Shown one piece after another: positions 1 to 9,056 of a DNA stretch of 64,000 bases. This stretch comes from Alphaproteobacteria bacterium (GTDB lineage Bacteria > Pseudomonadota > Alphaproteobacteria > Micavibrionales > Micavibrionaceae), in NCBI GenBank assembly GCA_024279035.1, contig JAJRSA010000032.1, positions 62,001 to 126,000 of the forward strand, written 5' to 3'. Each line of letters opens with the position of its first letter. Within the stretch, counting starts at the first letter, position 1. The notes under the pieces are model-generated. The model ran no database searches, was not told the DNA's origin, and saw nothing but the letters and a program-made list of their open reading frames with translations. Both the position numbers and the translations under genes were made by a program.

Positions 1-465
1 AAGGGCTTGAACATGCTCTTCTGCTTTTCGTAACATGGCCTCTCGCACGGCATCGGGATCATCAAGGTCAATAGGATCCTCCATCAGAATCATTTCCCGA
101 TCCACAGGCTCTGCCCCTTTCCCTGCCAAAAGATTTTCAATTTGAGGAATCGAAGGCGCCTCTTCATGCAAGGCATTAAAAATCGTACTGTCTCTGTTTT
201 GAATATCTAGTCCACCTGGATTTTCAGGCGCTGTGCGTACATTGTGTGTGTTGGCACGCACCATTGGCAATTGATCCTCAGAAAATGGCTCTGGCGCCCC
301 AATATAGCTCAACCAAATCACAGAGATCAGGACAAGAATCGCTACTGTCATCAAGATTGAACCCCAAAAAGAGCGTCGTGACCAGAATTGCGATTGATTA
401 CTTGATCCGCTCAAGACACGATCAAAGAAACTGTTTGGATCATCAAAATTACTCTGGTTAGACAT
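1..465 (-). CDS. SPOR-type envelope protein, N-terminal part (cut by window edge)
   Basis: This is the N-terminal 155 residues of a larger protein that runs off the left edge. It starts with ATG at 465, with GGAG just upstream. A short polar cytoplasmic stretch is followed by one membrane helix (about residues 32-52) and then a Pro/Glu-rich periplasmic region. The segment VRTAPENPGGLDIQNRD is typical of alphaproteobacterial SPOR-domain proteins, which bind septal peptidoglycan; the SPOR domain itself would lie beyond the window. It follows dgt on the same strand, as in other alphaproteobacteria, although argS, often found between them, is absent here. The family call is inferred from the N-terminus and gene order. 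Confidence 0.6.
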   Translation of the reverse strand, partial: MSNQSNFDDPNSFFDRVLSGSSNQSQFWSRRSFWGSILMTVAILVLISVIWLSYIGAPEPFSEDQLPMVRANTHNVRTAPENPGGLDIQNRDSTIFNALHEEAPSIPQIENLLAGKGAEPVDREMILMEDPIDLDDPDAVREAMLRKAEEHVQAL

Positions 466-531
466 GGTGTGCTCCTTGGTTTATCGTCAGATACGCACAC
501 ATTAGAAAGAAACCAAATAAAAAGCAATCCT

Positions 532-1785
532 CTACTTTATATCCCACTGTAAATCATACAGCTGCCCGTGTTCTCGAATAGCGTACCGATCTGTCATACC
601 TGCGATGTAATCTTTGATAATGCGCGCACGGACTTTATCATCTTTTTTGCCCCCTGCCTCTTCAACTTTCACTTGCCATGAGTGTGGTAATGTCTCTGGA
701 CGGGTCATAAAAGCTTTGAACAGCCCTTTAATAATCTGATCAACCTTATATCCAATACGGTTGAGGCGATGATGATGGTACATATTGGTAAAGAGAAATT
801 CTCGAAGCTCATCCACATCTTTTTTCATTTTTTCCGAGAAAGCGACACAAGGATTTTTTGCCATCCTAACATTTTCAGCAGAATTTATATTCATATCTCT
901 TAGACGCATACATGTCTCATCATACACATCAGAGACCATTTCCCCCACAACGTTTCGTACAAGCTCTGCAATAACCAGCCTCTCTGATAAACCCGGGTAT
1001 TCGTCTCTGACATGTTTGAGTTGTCGTCCCAAAATGGGCACATGTCCAATATCTTTGAGTGTGAACATTTTGGCACGCAGACCATCTTTCACATCATGGT
1101 TATTATAGGCAATATCATCTGACAGCGCTGCAATCTGTGCCTCAATAGAGGCATAGCTATTCAAGCGTAAATCTATTTGGTTTTGAATATCGCAGAGTGT
1201 TTCCGAGAGGTTGGCTTTGCGCCACCCTGCGCTCATTTTATCCGCGTTTTTGCTAATAATCGGGCCGTTATGCTTGACGACACCTTCAAGTGTTTCCCAC
1301 GTTAAATTCAAACCTATCCAGCGCGGGTATTTATGTTCAAGATGCGTTAAAACACGTATAGATTGATCATTATGGTCAAATCCACCATATAATTTCATGC
1401 ACTCTTTTAAGGCTTCTTCTCCAAGATGCGCGAAAGGAGTGTGCCCTAAATCATGAGCTAAAGCAATAGCTTCTGCCAAATCCTCGTTTGCAAAGAGAGA
1501 GCGCGCTAACGTTCGTCCAATCTGTGCCACCTCTAAAGAATGTGTTAAACGCGTTCTGTAATGATCCCCCTCATGATACACAAAGACTTGCGTTTTATAT
1601 TTCAAGCGTCGAAAAGAGCTTGCATGGATAATACGATCACGGTCTCTTTGAAAGCATGTCCGAGTCTCACTTTCTGGCTCTTCATAGATACGCCCCAGAG
1701 AGATATCTGGACGACTTGCATAGTTTGCAAGAGGGAGCGCGCAGTAATTATAGGATTGCTGTTTATCGAGTTCAGGGAATTCCAT
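532..1785 (-). CDS. dgt: Deoxyguanosinetriphosphate triphosphohydrolase-like protein (HD family)
   Basis: A 417-residue HD-domain dNTP triphosphohydrolase, which would cleave dGTP (or other dNTPs) to the deoxynucleoside and tripolyphosphate in the cytoplasm. The metal site is visible: RTRLTHSLEVAQIGRTLAR supplies the first His, and ALAHDLGHTPFAHLGEEAL gives the HD pair and the following catalytic region. Its length fits the alphaproteobacterial dGTPase-like subfamily of about 400 residues. The ATG at 1785 is preceded by AAAGGAA. It diverges from erpA and is followed at 66 bp by the SPOR-type gene, an order common in alphaproteobacteria. True substrate preference cannot be read from sequence. 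Confidence 0.93.
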   Translation of the reverse strand: MEFPELDKQQSYNYCALPLANYASRPDISLGRIYEEPESETRTCFQRDRDRIIHASSFRRLKYKTQVFVYHEGDHYRTRLTHSLEVAQIGRTLARSLFANEDLAEAIALAHDLGHTPFAHLGEEALKECMKLYGGFDHNDQSIRVLTHLEHKYPRWIGLNLTWETLEGVVKHNGPIISKNADKMSAGWRKANLSETLCDIQNQIDLRLNSYASIEAQIAALSDDIAYNNHDVKDGLRAKMFTLKDIGHVPILGRQLKHVRDEYPGLSERLVIAELVRNVVGEMVSDVYDETCMRLRDMNINSAENVRMAKNPCVAFSEKMKKDVDELREFLFTNMYHHHRLNRIGYKVDQIIKGLFKAFMTRPETLPHSWQVKVEEAGGKKDDKVRARIIKDYIAGMTDRYAIREHGQLYDLQWDIK

Positions 1786-1834
1786 CTCTTTTTTTCCTTT
1801 TAAAATAGTCTATATCCATTTATAGATAAAATCC

Positions 1835-2179
1835 ATGGAGAATATAGACACCTCAGACCCTGTAGACCTTATTATTTCAGAGCGCGCCCTCACGCGCATT
1901 GCACAGATAAGAGAGACAAAGAAACAACCCGACCTTAATCTAAGAATTATAGTTGAAGGGGGTGGATGCTCTGGTTTTCAATATAACCTTGAATGGGATG
2001 AACACACACAAAGCGATGATCTAAGCTTTGCCGCGTGTGTCCTTATAGATCCTACATCCCTGTCTTTCCTCGTAGGCTCAACCGTTGATTTTGTCTCCAC
2101 CATGATGGGAGAGGATTTTAAGATCCTCAACCCAAATGCTGTATCCTCGTGCGGATGCGGAACCTCTTTTTCTGTATAA
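1835..2179 (+). CDS. erpA: Iron-sulfur cluster insertion protein, HesB/IscA family
   Basis: A 114-residue A-type Fe-S carrier that receives clusters from the assembly machinery and passes them to apo-enzymes. The three cluster-binding cysteines are present: one in EGGGCSGFQYNLEW and two in the C-terminal SCGCGTSFSV. Length is normal for the family. The gene is transcribed divergently from dgt, the usual alphaproteobacterial neighbour of erpA. The ATG at 1835 has only a weak Shine-Dalgarno sequence. IscA and ErpA are hard to tell apart by sequence; the dgt linkage favours ErpA. Confidence 0.9.
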   Translation: MENIDTSDPVDLIISERALTRIAQIRETKKQPDLNLRIIVEGGGCSGFQYNLEWDEHTQSDDLSFAACVLIDPTSLSFLVGSTVDFVSTMMGEDFKILNPNAVSSCGCGTSFSV

Positions 2180-2217
2180 AATTTGCATAATTTTTAAAAT
2201 CTGTTTATATAGGCTCT

Positions 2218-2661
2218 ATGCAGAAAGAATATACAAGACGCCTTGCTCAGGAATTTAGAGAGAAGCCAAAGTGGACAACCGACAGTGACCTTGTCCGACG
2301 TCAGTGTGAACAGCTCTTCGCATTTATAGTTCCATACTACGATCCAAGTACGCCACTAGAAGATGTTGTCTTAAAGCCTTGGCTATATATAAAGGGATCG
2401 AAAGAAAGCGTTAGAATTTCTGATGTTCAACAATCCATTCTAAGCGCAAAGCCAGAAGACATTACAAAAGTCATGAATGCCAATAAGAAACTGCCACCAG
2501 AAAAACACTTTTTTGTCAATTTCTCAAATATAGAACATGACATATACATATTCCACATTATGTTACAAAACCCTGATGCGTATGTCACATCGGTAGAGGC
2601 ACAAATTCCAAAAAAGACAGGAACACGTGCCTCTGTGACTGTACTCAAGCCACCTTCTTAA
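2218..2661 (+). CDS. Hypothetical protein, 147 residues
   Basis: I do not recognise a family. The protein is soluble, with no signal peptide or membrane segment. The N-terminal third is charged and probably helical (start MQKEYTRRLAQEFREKPKW), and the middle holds alternating hydrophobic stretches (HFFVNFSNIEHDIYIFHIML). It lies 38 bp after erpA on the same strand and overlaps the end of the MscS gene by 17 bp in convergent orientation. The Shine-Dalgarno sequence is weak. The length, the clean tail-to-tail packing and the lack of a better frame support a real gene, but its function is unknown. Confidence 0.6.
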   Translation: MQKEYTRRLAQEFREKPKWTTDSDLVRRQCEQLFAFIVPYYDPSTPLEDVVLKPWLYIKGSKESVRISDVQQSILSAKPEDITKVMNANKKLPPEKHFFVNFSNIEHDIYIFHIMLQNPDAYVTSVEAQIPKKTGTRASVTVLKPPS

Positions 2662-3472
2662 GGTCTGTTACATTCCCCTCAACAATATGAAGATCTCTTT
2701 GTGGATAAGGAATAGAAATACCCTCTTTATCAAAAGTTGTTTTGATTGTTTCTGTGAGTTCAAAACGTGCCCCCCAATAATCTTTTGTTTTTACCCATGG
2801 GCGTACCACAAGATTCACAGAATTATCTGCCAATTCTAACACACCAATCACAGGCGCTGGGGTTTTGAGAACCAATTCATTTTTATCTAAAATCTTCGCC
2901 AAAACAGTTTTCACTTTTTTAAGGTCATCCCCATATCCAACACCTACAACCAAATCAATACGCCGTTTTGGATTGGCCGTGATATTCGTGATACTTCCAT
3001 CTGTAATTGTGCTGTTAGGAATAATCACAAGCTGATTGTCCCCTGTGGTCAAACTCGTTGTGAAAATAGAAATTTCATTCACTTTCCCTGTCACACCAGA
3101 GACTTCAATCACATCTCCAAGCTTAAAGGGACGGAATAAGATCAACATCACGCCTGCTGCCAAATTTGACAAAGACCCCTGCAACGCCAAACCAATAGCC
3201 AACCCTGCCGCCGCAATCACAGCCGCCAGAGATGTTGTCTCAATCCCTAACTGACTAAGAGAGGCAATCACAACAAACGCCATCGCCAATCCAAAGAGTA
3301 CATTTCCTGCAAATGAGATTAATGTTTCATCCACATTCGCCTTTGTCATTAATTTCTTCGCAACATTGACAGCCATTTTAACAACCATTTTCCCTATAAA
3401 GAAAATAGCAAGCGCCAAAACAACTTTCAGCCCATATGTAGCAACACCATCTATAATTGTTTGTGTATCCAT
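2645..3472 (-). CDS. mscS: Small-conductance mechanosensitive channel, MscS family
   Basis: A 275-residue MscS-type channel of the inner membrane, which opens under hypo-osmotic tension. Three membrane helices occupy about residues 15-115. The third is the Gly/Ala-rich pore helix around GLALQGSLSNLAAGVMLILF, followed by the beta domain signature RPFKLGDVIEVSGVTGKV and IIPNSTI. Length is close to E. coli MscS (286). The ATG at 3472 follows a strong GAGGAGGG. It is convergent with the 147-residue gene and its start overlaps or abuts the upstream region of the rightward ligase-like gene. Confidence 0.92.
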   Translation of the reverse strand: MDTQTIIDGVATYGLKVVLALAIFFIGKMVVKMAVNVAKKLMTKANVDETLISFAGNVLFGLAMAFVVIASLSQLGIETTSLAAVIAAAGLAIGLALQGSLSNLAAGVMLILFRPFKLGDVIEVSGVTGKVNEISIFTTSLTTGDNQLVIIPNSTITDGSITNITANPKRRIDLVVGVGYGDDLKKVKTVLAKILDKNELVLKTPAPVIGVLELADNSVNLVVRPWVKTKDYWGARFELTETIKTTFDKEGISIPYPQRDLHIVEGNVTDLKKVA

Positions 3473-3604
3473 CTTTTAAGACCCTCCTCGGCCATTTTAA
3501 TCTCTTATTTTAATGATGGCTATTCTATACTGAGTTTCAAGAAACGAATCAATGACTATAAATATCTTGGTGTCCTTAAATCTTACTTGTATGCTGTATG
3601 TGTC

Positions 3605-5245
3605 ATGATTACTCACGCTTCCCCCTCTCAAATACTCTCCCTCACGCTTTTTGCACTTTCGGGGTTTATCTGTTGCTTTCTATTCAAAGGAGGGACAGAC
3701 ATTTCTTATATGCCTGCGCTGTTATTGACGAGCATGGGGGTATTTTTGGCGTGGAGTCCTACTCGAAGAATTGAAATTCCTCTTCATAGCTTTATATATG
3801 GGCTGTTTTTACTCTATGCAGGGCTGTCTTTTTTTTGGTCAGGTGCACCCTATATTACACTCACCACATGGTTGATTATTTGCATGATGCCTATATCTTA
3901 TCTGCTCGGGCGATGTCTTTTAGATTTTTCGCCGCGCGCGATACATCATAGCTTCGTTGCATTCATCACGATAGGTGCTCTCAGTTGCCTGTATGGTTTG
4001 TGGATTTTTAACGTTCGCTTGCACTCTGTCTTTTCTAACCCCAACACCTATGCAGCCTTTCTTGTCCTCTCTCTCATTCCCTGCGCTGTTTTTTTTATTC
4101 AAAAGAGAAAACCCCATAGATATATATGGGGTTTTCTCTCGGCACTCTTTATTATTGCGCTTCTCTTAACGGGCAGTCGATCAGGGCTTCTCACAGCACT
4201 ATTTTCTTTAACGCTTATCTTTACAGGATTGTCTCAAAAAAATATTTGGAAATATGTGCTTCTGTTTGGGGGAGGGTACGCCCTTATGATGACCATTGCT
4301 TTCTGGCTCGATCTTCCTGTCTTTAAACGCATACTCTATACCTTCTCAGAGCAATATCAGGAGAGCCTACAAGGGCGTTTAATTATTTGGGCAGGGAGTT
4401 GGGCACTGGCAAAAGATCATCTCTTCTACGGAACGGGGTTAGGCACATTTTTTCTAGAGTATCCCCCCTATCGCCAGCCCTACGATCCATCCGTCGGAGA
4501 TTGGGCGCATTGGGATGGTCTTCAACTCTGGGGAGAAATAGGGGTTTTTGGAGCAGCTCTTTGGTATGGGTTTTGGGGAAGCTTGGCAACCTCCATGATA
4601 CACCACAGAAAGACATGCTCTTCCATTGCACTGATCGGAGGCGTGGGGTGCTTTGCTTTGTTTTTCCAAAGTCATTTTACTTATCTCTACACTCTTTTAC
4701 CTTTGTTATTCGTCATGGGGATGTTTCTTGCTTTTTATGATCATGAGACACAAGGACGTCCGGTCTTGTCGCTCTCTAAAAGGCCCTGCCTCCTCATTTT
4801 AGGAGGCATTCTTCTTCTCGCGCTTCAATCTTCTGGCTCTATGTATTTCATTCAACAGGCGCAAAAAGATCCTCAAAAAATTTCTTTTCTTGAAAAGCTT
4901 AACTCTCCTTCTTTCTATGAGTATGATCTTATCAGGGGACGTAAAGGAGATTTAACAGCCCTTCAACACGCCAAGGAGAAATGCCACGCCTGTTCTATGC
5001 CTTATCTGATTGAAGGCTTTCTGTACCTTCAAAATCATAATAAAGAAAAAGCTGAATATTCTTTTAAAGAGGCGCTCAAAAAAGATCCGTCCAACCAAAT
5101 GATCCGCATCCATCTCATCCGCCTTCTTCTCTCCAAAAACCATATTTTTGAGTCTCAAATATGGGCACGAAAAGCTTTTGCCTATCCTCTTACCCCCGAT
5201 CAAAAGAAATATTTTCTTCATATTTTGAAGAATAAAGTCCGTTGA
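3605..5245 (+). CDS. O-antigen ligase/polymerase family membrane protein with C-terminal TPR region
   Basis: A polytopic inner-membrane protein of the Wzy/WaaL/PglL type, which joins or polymerises lipid-linked glycans in the periplasm. About ten or more hydrophobic segments fill the first 400 residues. The Wzy_C-type region is visible as GSRSGLLTALF, LQGRLIIWAGSW and GTGLGTFFLEY before a large polar loop with GDWAHWDGLQLWGE. The C-terminal 130 residues form TPR-like helices (KAEYSFKEALKKDPSN). The frame is open from 3461, but that would overlap the mscS start and give a non-typical N-terminus, so I prefer the ATG at 3605; no strong ribosome site decides it. Ligase and polymerase activities cannot be separated by sequence. 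Confidence 0.75.
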   Translation: MITHASPSQILSLTLFALSGFICCFLFKGGTDISYMPALLLTSMGVFLAWSPTRRIEIPLHSFIYGLFLLYAGLSFFWSGAPYITLTTWLIICMMPISYLLGRCLLDFSPRAIHHSFVAFITIGALSCLYGLWIFNVRLHSVFSNPNTYAAFLVLSLIPCAVFFIQKRKPHRYIWGFLSALFIIALLLTGSRSGLLTALFSLTLIFTGLSQKNIWKYVLLFGGGYALMMTIAFWLDLPVFKRILYTFSEQYQESLQGRLIIWAGSWALAKDHLFYGTGLGTFFLEYPPYRQPYDPSVGDWAHWDGLQLWGEIGVFGAALWYGFWGSLATSMIHHRKTCSSIALIGGVGCFALFFQSHFTYLYTLLPLLFVMGMFLAFYDHETQGRPVLSLSKRPCLLILGGILLLALQSSGSMYFIQQAQKDPQKISFLEKLNSPSFYEYDLIRGRKGDLTALQHAKEKCHACSMPYLIEGFLYLQNHNKEKAEYSFKEALKKDPSNQMIRIHLIRLLLSKNHIFESQIWARKAFAYPLTPDQKKYFLHILKNKVR

Positions 5246-5332
5246 ATCTAAAACCCAGCACAATTGATATACCTTGCATACAATTAAAAGGACTGTTACT
5301 ACATAAGAATGTACAAATTATAGGAAAGAGAG

Positions 5333-5530
5333 ATGACTACAAAAGACATACAATTTCCAAATGGAGCAAACTATTTAGAAAAGATGGGTCATTGGGCGCT
5401 TTTAGGTGGGGCACCAAAAGATCAGCCTGTGTTAACTCAAAACTTTTGTAAAGTTGCAAACATATTATTGAATATGAGTGTTACACCCACATTAGTCTTG
5501 CATGACTCTCTTCAATTCATGAGAAAATAA
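5333..5530 (+). CDS. Small hypothetical protein, 65 residues
   Basis: A short soluble protein with no recognised family, beginning MTTKDIQFPNGANYLEKMGHW. The ATG is preceded at good spacing by AGGAAAGAGAG, a strong ribosome site, which is the main reason for calling it. It sits alone in the 330-bp gap between the ligase-like gene and the KdsB-like gene, on the same strand as both. There is no signal peptide, membrane segment or cysteine cluster. It could be a degenerate remnant, but the ribosome site and codon pattern look genuine. Confidence 0.5.
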   Translation: MTTKDIQFPNGANYLEKMGHWALLGGAPKDQPVLTQNFCKVANILLNMSVTPTLVLHDSLQFMRK

Positions 5531-5572
5531 CGCCCCTATTCAAACTTCTAAAAACACGTTAAAGTCGGGCGT

Positions 5573-6376
5573 ATGACGATAGCCCTCATCATTCCTGCCC
5601 GATATGCCTCAACGCGTTTTCCTGGTAAACCTCTTGCATTGATTGCAGGAGAAACAATGCTTTCCCGTGTGGTGCATGTGGGGCGTCAGGTTCAGAACAA
5701 ATACCCAGATATTATTCTTGCTGTAGCAACAGAAGACCACAGGATCGAAACGCATTGTAATGAATTGGGTGTACGGTGCATTATGACGTTAGATACATGT
5801 CATACTGGGTCAGACCGTCTTTTGGAAGCTGCGCTTAAACTGGAAGAGACACCAGATATTATCATTGGATTACAAGGGGATGCGCCTTTCACGCCTCTGC
5901 ACGTTATTGAAGCGTTGCTTCTTGCCTTTGACCAAAAGCCTGACGCTCAAATCGTAACGCCTGTTATTCCTTTGCGTTGGGCAGAGCTAGATACACTCAG
6001 AGAGCAAAAGAAAGTGACGCCTTTTAGTGGAACAACGGCTATCATGAACAAAGACAATCAAGCCCTTTGGTTTTCTAAAAATATACTCCCTGCCATCCGT
6101 AAAGAAGAAACTCTTAGGCAGACAGATGAGTTTTCTCCTGTCTATCAACATCTTGGTCTTTACGGATACCGCCTTGAGACACTCAAAAGATTTGTCTCTT
6201 TGGAACAAGGACATTATGAAACTTTGGAAGGGCTTGAGCAATTACGTTTGATTGAAAATAATATTCCAATTACGGCTGTCCCTGTTGAGGTTGATTTGGG
6301 ATTGGCACAAGCAGGAATTGACTCGCCTGAAGATATTGAACGGGCAGAAAAAATGTTGAAAGCGCGCTCTTTATGA
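5573..6376 (+). CDS. kdsB: CMP-Kdo synthetase family cytidylyltransferase
   Basis: A 267-residue sugar-acid cytidylyltransferase. KdsB activates Kdo with CTP to CMP-Kdo for the lipopolysaccharide inner core. The N-terminal nucleotide-binding loop IIPARYASTRFPGKPL, the motif TGSDR and the metal-site segment IIGLQGDAPFTP are present; classical KdsB has QGDEP, so Ala replaces Glu here. Length is slightly above E. coli KdsB (248). The start ATG at 5573 has no strong ribosome site. It overlaps the following phosphatase gene by 4 bp, so the two are probably one operon. A related substrate such as another ulosonic acid is possible. Confidence 0.78.
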   Translation: MTIALIIPARYASTRFPGKPLALIAGETMLSRVVHVGRQVQNKYPDIILAVATEDHRIETHCNELGVRCIMTLDTCHTGSDRLLEAALKLEETPDIIIGLQGDAPFTPLHVIEALLLAFDQKPDAQIVTPVIPLRWAELDTLREQKKVTPFSGTTAIMNKDNQALWFSKNILPAIRKEETLRQTDEFSPVYQHLGLYGYRLETLKRFVSLEQGHYETLEGLEQLRLIENNIPITAVPVEVDLGLAQAGIDSPEDIERAEKMLKARSL

Positions 6377-7002
6377 CGATAACACGCCTTCTCATTGCCC
6401 GTCACGGGAATACATTCACCTCTGATCAAACCCCAACACGCGTTGGGTTAAAAACCGATCTTTCTCTTGTCCCCTCAGGACAGAAGCAAGCGAGAAAGCT
6501 TGCCCTTTTTTTAAAAGACAATGATCTTATTCCAGAGTCTATTTTCACTTCTGTCTTAAAACGCACGATTGAGATGGGAGAAATTATTAAGGCAACTCTA
6601 GATCTTTCCATTCCCTCTGAACAAAATCCTATTTTCAATGAGATTGACTATGGCCCTGATGAAAACAAACCTGAAGAGGATGTGATTGCACGTCTTGGAG
6701 CACAGGCTATCCAAGAGTGGAATGAAAAAGCGATTGTGCCTGAGGGGTGGCATGTTGACCCAGAGCACATTACGAAAGAATGGCTCAATTTTGGAGAGCA
6801 ATGCGAAAGAGATAGGCTAGGACAAACCAGCCTTGTGATCACATCCAACGGCATTGCACGCTTTTCCCCCCATCTTACAGGTGATTTTGATCACTTTATC
6901 CTCCATCAAACCTTAAAAATTGCGACAGGGGCACTCTGCGTCCTTGAGAAAAAGGATACAGATCACTTTTGGAGCATTAAAGAGTGGAACGTCAGACCTT
7001 AA
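6373..7002 (+). CDS. Histidine phosphatase family protein (phosphoglycerate-mutase fold)
   Basis: A 209-residue branch of the histidine phosphatase superfamily. The catalytic N-terminal motif is LLIARHGNT, with the phospho-accepting His. [12 protein letters not shown] corresponds to the conserved Arg-containing segment, and the second-half [12 protein letters not shown] lies where the family has its second His, which here appears replaced by Ser-Asn. Length is usual for the superfamily. Its ATG overlaps the kdsB stop (ATGA), suggesting a role tied to sugar-phosphate metabolism of the surface glycan, for example removing a phosphate from a precursor. The substrate is not deducible. It converges on ftsZ with a 4-bp overlap. 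Confidence 0.75.
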   Translation: MTITRLLIARHGNTFTSDQTPTRVGLKTDLSLVPSGQKQARKLALFLKDNDLIPESIFTSVLKRTIEMGEIIKATLDLSIPSEQNPIFNEIDYGPDENKPEEDVIARLGAQAIQEWNEKAIVPEGWHVDPEHITKEWLNFGEQCERDRLGQTSLVITSNGIARFSPHLTGDFDHFILHQTLKIATGALCVLEKKDTDHFWSIKEWNVRP

Positions 7003-8744
7003 TTGGCTTCTCGTCTGAGAAATGCTGGAATATCAAGCTCATCTTCAAAGTTACCTTGGACCACAGGCTTAGAGCTTGCGACATTCAATTGTCCTTGATG
7101 AGAAGCCGAGGGACGCTGAGGCGCTTTCAATCCTAGGCCACCGCCACTGCCGACAGAACCTCCTGTTGAAGATCCAGATTCTGTGTCTTCTGTTGTCTCT
7201 TTTTGAGAAGAAAAGCCATCAAGAGACTCATCCCCTCTCCAACTTACATTCTTGATCCTATCAAAAAGGCTTTGCGACTTCTTTTGAGGTCTGTTTGACC
7301 CAGGAACAGGGGGACGCAAATTAAGAGCTGGTGCAGACGGCGCATAAGACTGGGGTCGTGTTGCCACAGGAGCTCCATAAGAGGAAGATCTCGTCACTGT
7401 CCCTGCTGCATAAGCATTGGCATCGCTGAATTCTTCTGGTTGCGCAGGGTGAGGAGGAATAAATGAATTCTCATATAATTGCGCCTGACGAGGCTCTGTG
7501 ACCTCAATCTTCTGTTCTTCCAATTGTTGCACAAGATCTTGCTGCTCAAACATGTCAACTTCCGACACTGTCTCTGGCGCTACTTCTTGGACAAGAGGTG
7601 ACGCCGCCTGAACCGCAGACGCACTAATTGGTCGAGAAGGTGTCATGTGGGCTCTATTTGACGCCACAGATGCCACACTAGATGAAACCCTCTTTGAGGC
7701 AGATGAGGCTGTAATTGGACGCGCGCGCTCTAAATTAACCCCTCCAGAAAATGGCTTTCCTTTACGTACCGTTTCTTTGTCTATACCTGTCGCCACGATA
7801 GACACGCGCATTGCTCCATCCATAGAGTCATCAAAGGATGTTCCAAAAATGATATTCGCATCTGGGTCAACTTCATCACGGATACGGTTACACGCTTCGT
7901 CCGCTTCAAAGAGTGTCATATCTGATCCACCCGTAACATTAATGATCACACCTTTTGCACCTTTCATAGACATATCATCAAGAAGAGGATTACTAATCGC
8001 TTTTTCAGCCGCTTCAATCGCGCGCTTATCTGAGCTTGCTTCTCCTGTTCCCATCACGGCTTTGCCCATCTCTAGCATGATAGAGCGAATATCTGCAAAA
8101 TCGAGATTGATCAACCCTGGATTGACGATCAAGTCTGTTACACCGCGCACACCTGACTGTAAAACACTATCAGCCATCTTAAAAGCTTCGGCAAAGGTGG
8201 TTTTTTCATTCGCAATACGGAATAAATTTTGGTTTGGGATCACAATGAGCGTATCAACATACTCCTGCATCTCTTCAATGCCCTCTTCCGCCATTTTCAT
8301 ACGGAGCGTGCCTTCAAAATGGAACGGCTTCGTCACCACTCCAACTGTTAGAACATCACGCTCACGACACGCTTTCGCGATCACGGGCGCTGCCCCTGTA
8401 CCTGTACCCCCGCCCATACCAGCCGTTACAAACACCATATTTGTATCATCAATATGTGCCAGAACTTCATCCAGTGATTCTTCCGCCGCCATACGTCCTA
8501 TTTCAGGCTTAGCGCCTGCACCAAGCCCCGCCGTCACATTGACACCAAGCTGAATTTTTGTCCCTGAGGTGCTTTGGTCAAGTGCTTGCGCATCTGTATT
8601 ACACACAACAAATTCTACCCCCTGCAACGCGCCTTCAATCATGTTATTCACAGCGTTACCCCCAGCACCGCCAACACCAAAAATAGTGATCTTAGGGCTT
8701 AGGCCTTGTCGTTGAATGGGATGGGACGGGCGAATATTAATCAT
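6999..8744 (-). CDS. ftsZ: Cell division GTPase FtsZ
   Basis: The tubulin-like GTPase that forms the division ring. The first 320 residues are the conserved core, with [13 protein letters not shown] at the start, the tubulin signature [16 protein letters not shown] near residue 115, and the T7-loop region around [11 protein letters not shown]. The following 220 residues are a long, low-complexity linker rich in Ser, Pro and Gln, ending in the membrane-anchor/FtsA-binding peptide [11 protein letters not shown]. At 581 residues it is long, as in many alphaproteobacteria. It is the last gene of the mur-fts cluster, separated from ftsA by 312 bp holding its own candidate promoter and DnaA boxes. 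Confidence 0.97.
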   Translation of the reverse strand: MINIRPSHPIQRQGLSPKITIFGVGGAGGNAVNNMIEGALQGVEFVVCNTDAQALDQSTSGTKIQLGVNVTAGLGAGAKPEIGRMAAEESLDEVLAHIDDTNMVFVTAGMGGGTGTGAAPVIAKACRERDVLTVGVVTKPFHFEGTLRMKMAEEGIEEMQEYVDTLIVIPNQNLFRIANEKTTFAEAFKMADSVLQSGVRGVTDLIVNPGLINLDFADIRSIMLEMGKAVMGTGEASSDKRAIEAAEKAISNPLLDDMSMKGAKGVIINVTGGSDMTLFEADEACNRIRDEVDPDANIIFGTSFDDSMDGAMRVSIVATGIDKETVRKGKPFSGGVNLERARPITASSASKRVSSSVASVASNRAHMTPSRPISASAVQAASPLVQEVAPETVSEVDMFEQQDLVQQLEEQKIEVTEPRQAQLYENSFIPPHPAQPEEFSDANAYAAGTVTRSSSYGAPVATRPQSYAPSAPALNLRPPVPGSNRPQKKSQSLFDRIKNVSWRGDESLDGFSSQKETTEDTESGSSTGGSVGSGGGLGLKAPQRPSASHQGQLNVASSKPVVQGNFEDELDIPAFLRREAN

Positions 8745-8959
8745 GTGAGACCTCCAGGACTAGATTTAAGGAGCAAGTTAGAATGGAACGCAGAAGACGA
8801 GTGATTCGTTATATTAAGACTATCGTAAAACGTTTTAAGGCAAGACAAAAGGGTGTTTTGCAGAGAATTAACAAAAAAGTAAAGTCGCACCTCCACATCC
8901 TTTCTTTCGCATCAAATGAGTAAAATCATATAAACGATTCATGTGATTCAGTTTTTTCT

Positions 8960-8988
8960 ATTGTGAGGGGGCGCAAAAACCCTGTCAA
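8960..8988 (-). promoter_or_regulatory. Candidate sigma-70 promoter for ftsZ
   Basis: On the minus strand a perfect -35 box TTGACA (8988-8983) is followed after exactly 17 bp by CACAAT (8965-8960), a 4-of-6 match to the -10 consensus. It lies about 215 bp upstream of the ftsZ ATG, inside the ftsA-ftsZ gap. This fits the separate ftsZ promoter known in several alphaproteobacteria. It is a prediction from consensus and spacing only. Confidence 0.45.
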
Positions 8989-9007
8989 ACCCCCTTAAAA
9001 GCTTTCC

Positions 9008-9024
9008 TGTGGATAAGTGGATAA
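9008..9024 (-). promoter_or_regulatory. Tandem DnaA boxes upstream of ftsZ promoter
   Basis: Minus-strand sequence holds TTATCCACA (9016-9008), a perfect DnaA box, directly next to TTATCCACT (9024-9016), an 8-of-9 match in the same orientation. They lie about 20 bp upstream of the predicted ftsZ -35 box and in the ftsA-ftsZ intergenic region. DnaA is a known transcriptional activator of ftsZ in Caulobacter. Two adjoining boxes in one place are unlikely by chance, but binding is inferred. Confidence 0.5.
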
Positions 9025-9056
9025 GTTTTAATTTTTTTATACACAGCACGCAAACT

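Noticed and set aside
5242-5451. 69-codon frame after the ligase-like gene
   Set aside because: It overlaps the 65-residue gene, which has a much better ribosome site.
7645-8553. 302-codon open frame opposite ftsZ
   Set aside because: It is the mirror of ftsZ codons, with Ser/Ile-rich shadow composition and no family likeness.
9009-9024. Chromosome origin because of DnaA boxes
   Set aside because: Only two boxes, in a promoter context, with no AT-rich unwinding region or dnaA/gidA-type neighbours.
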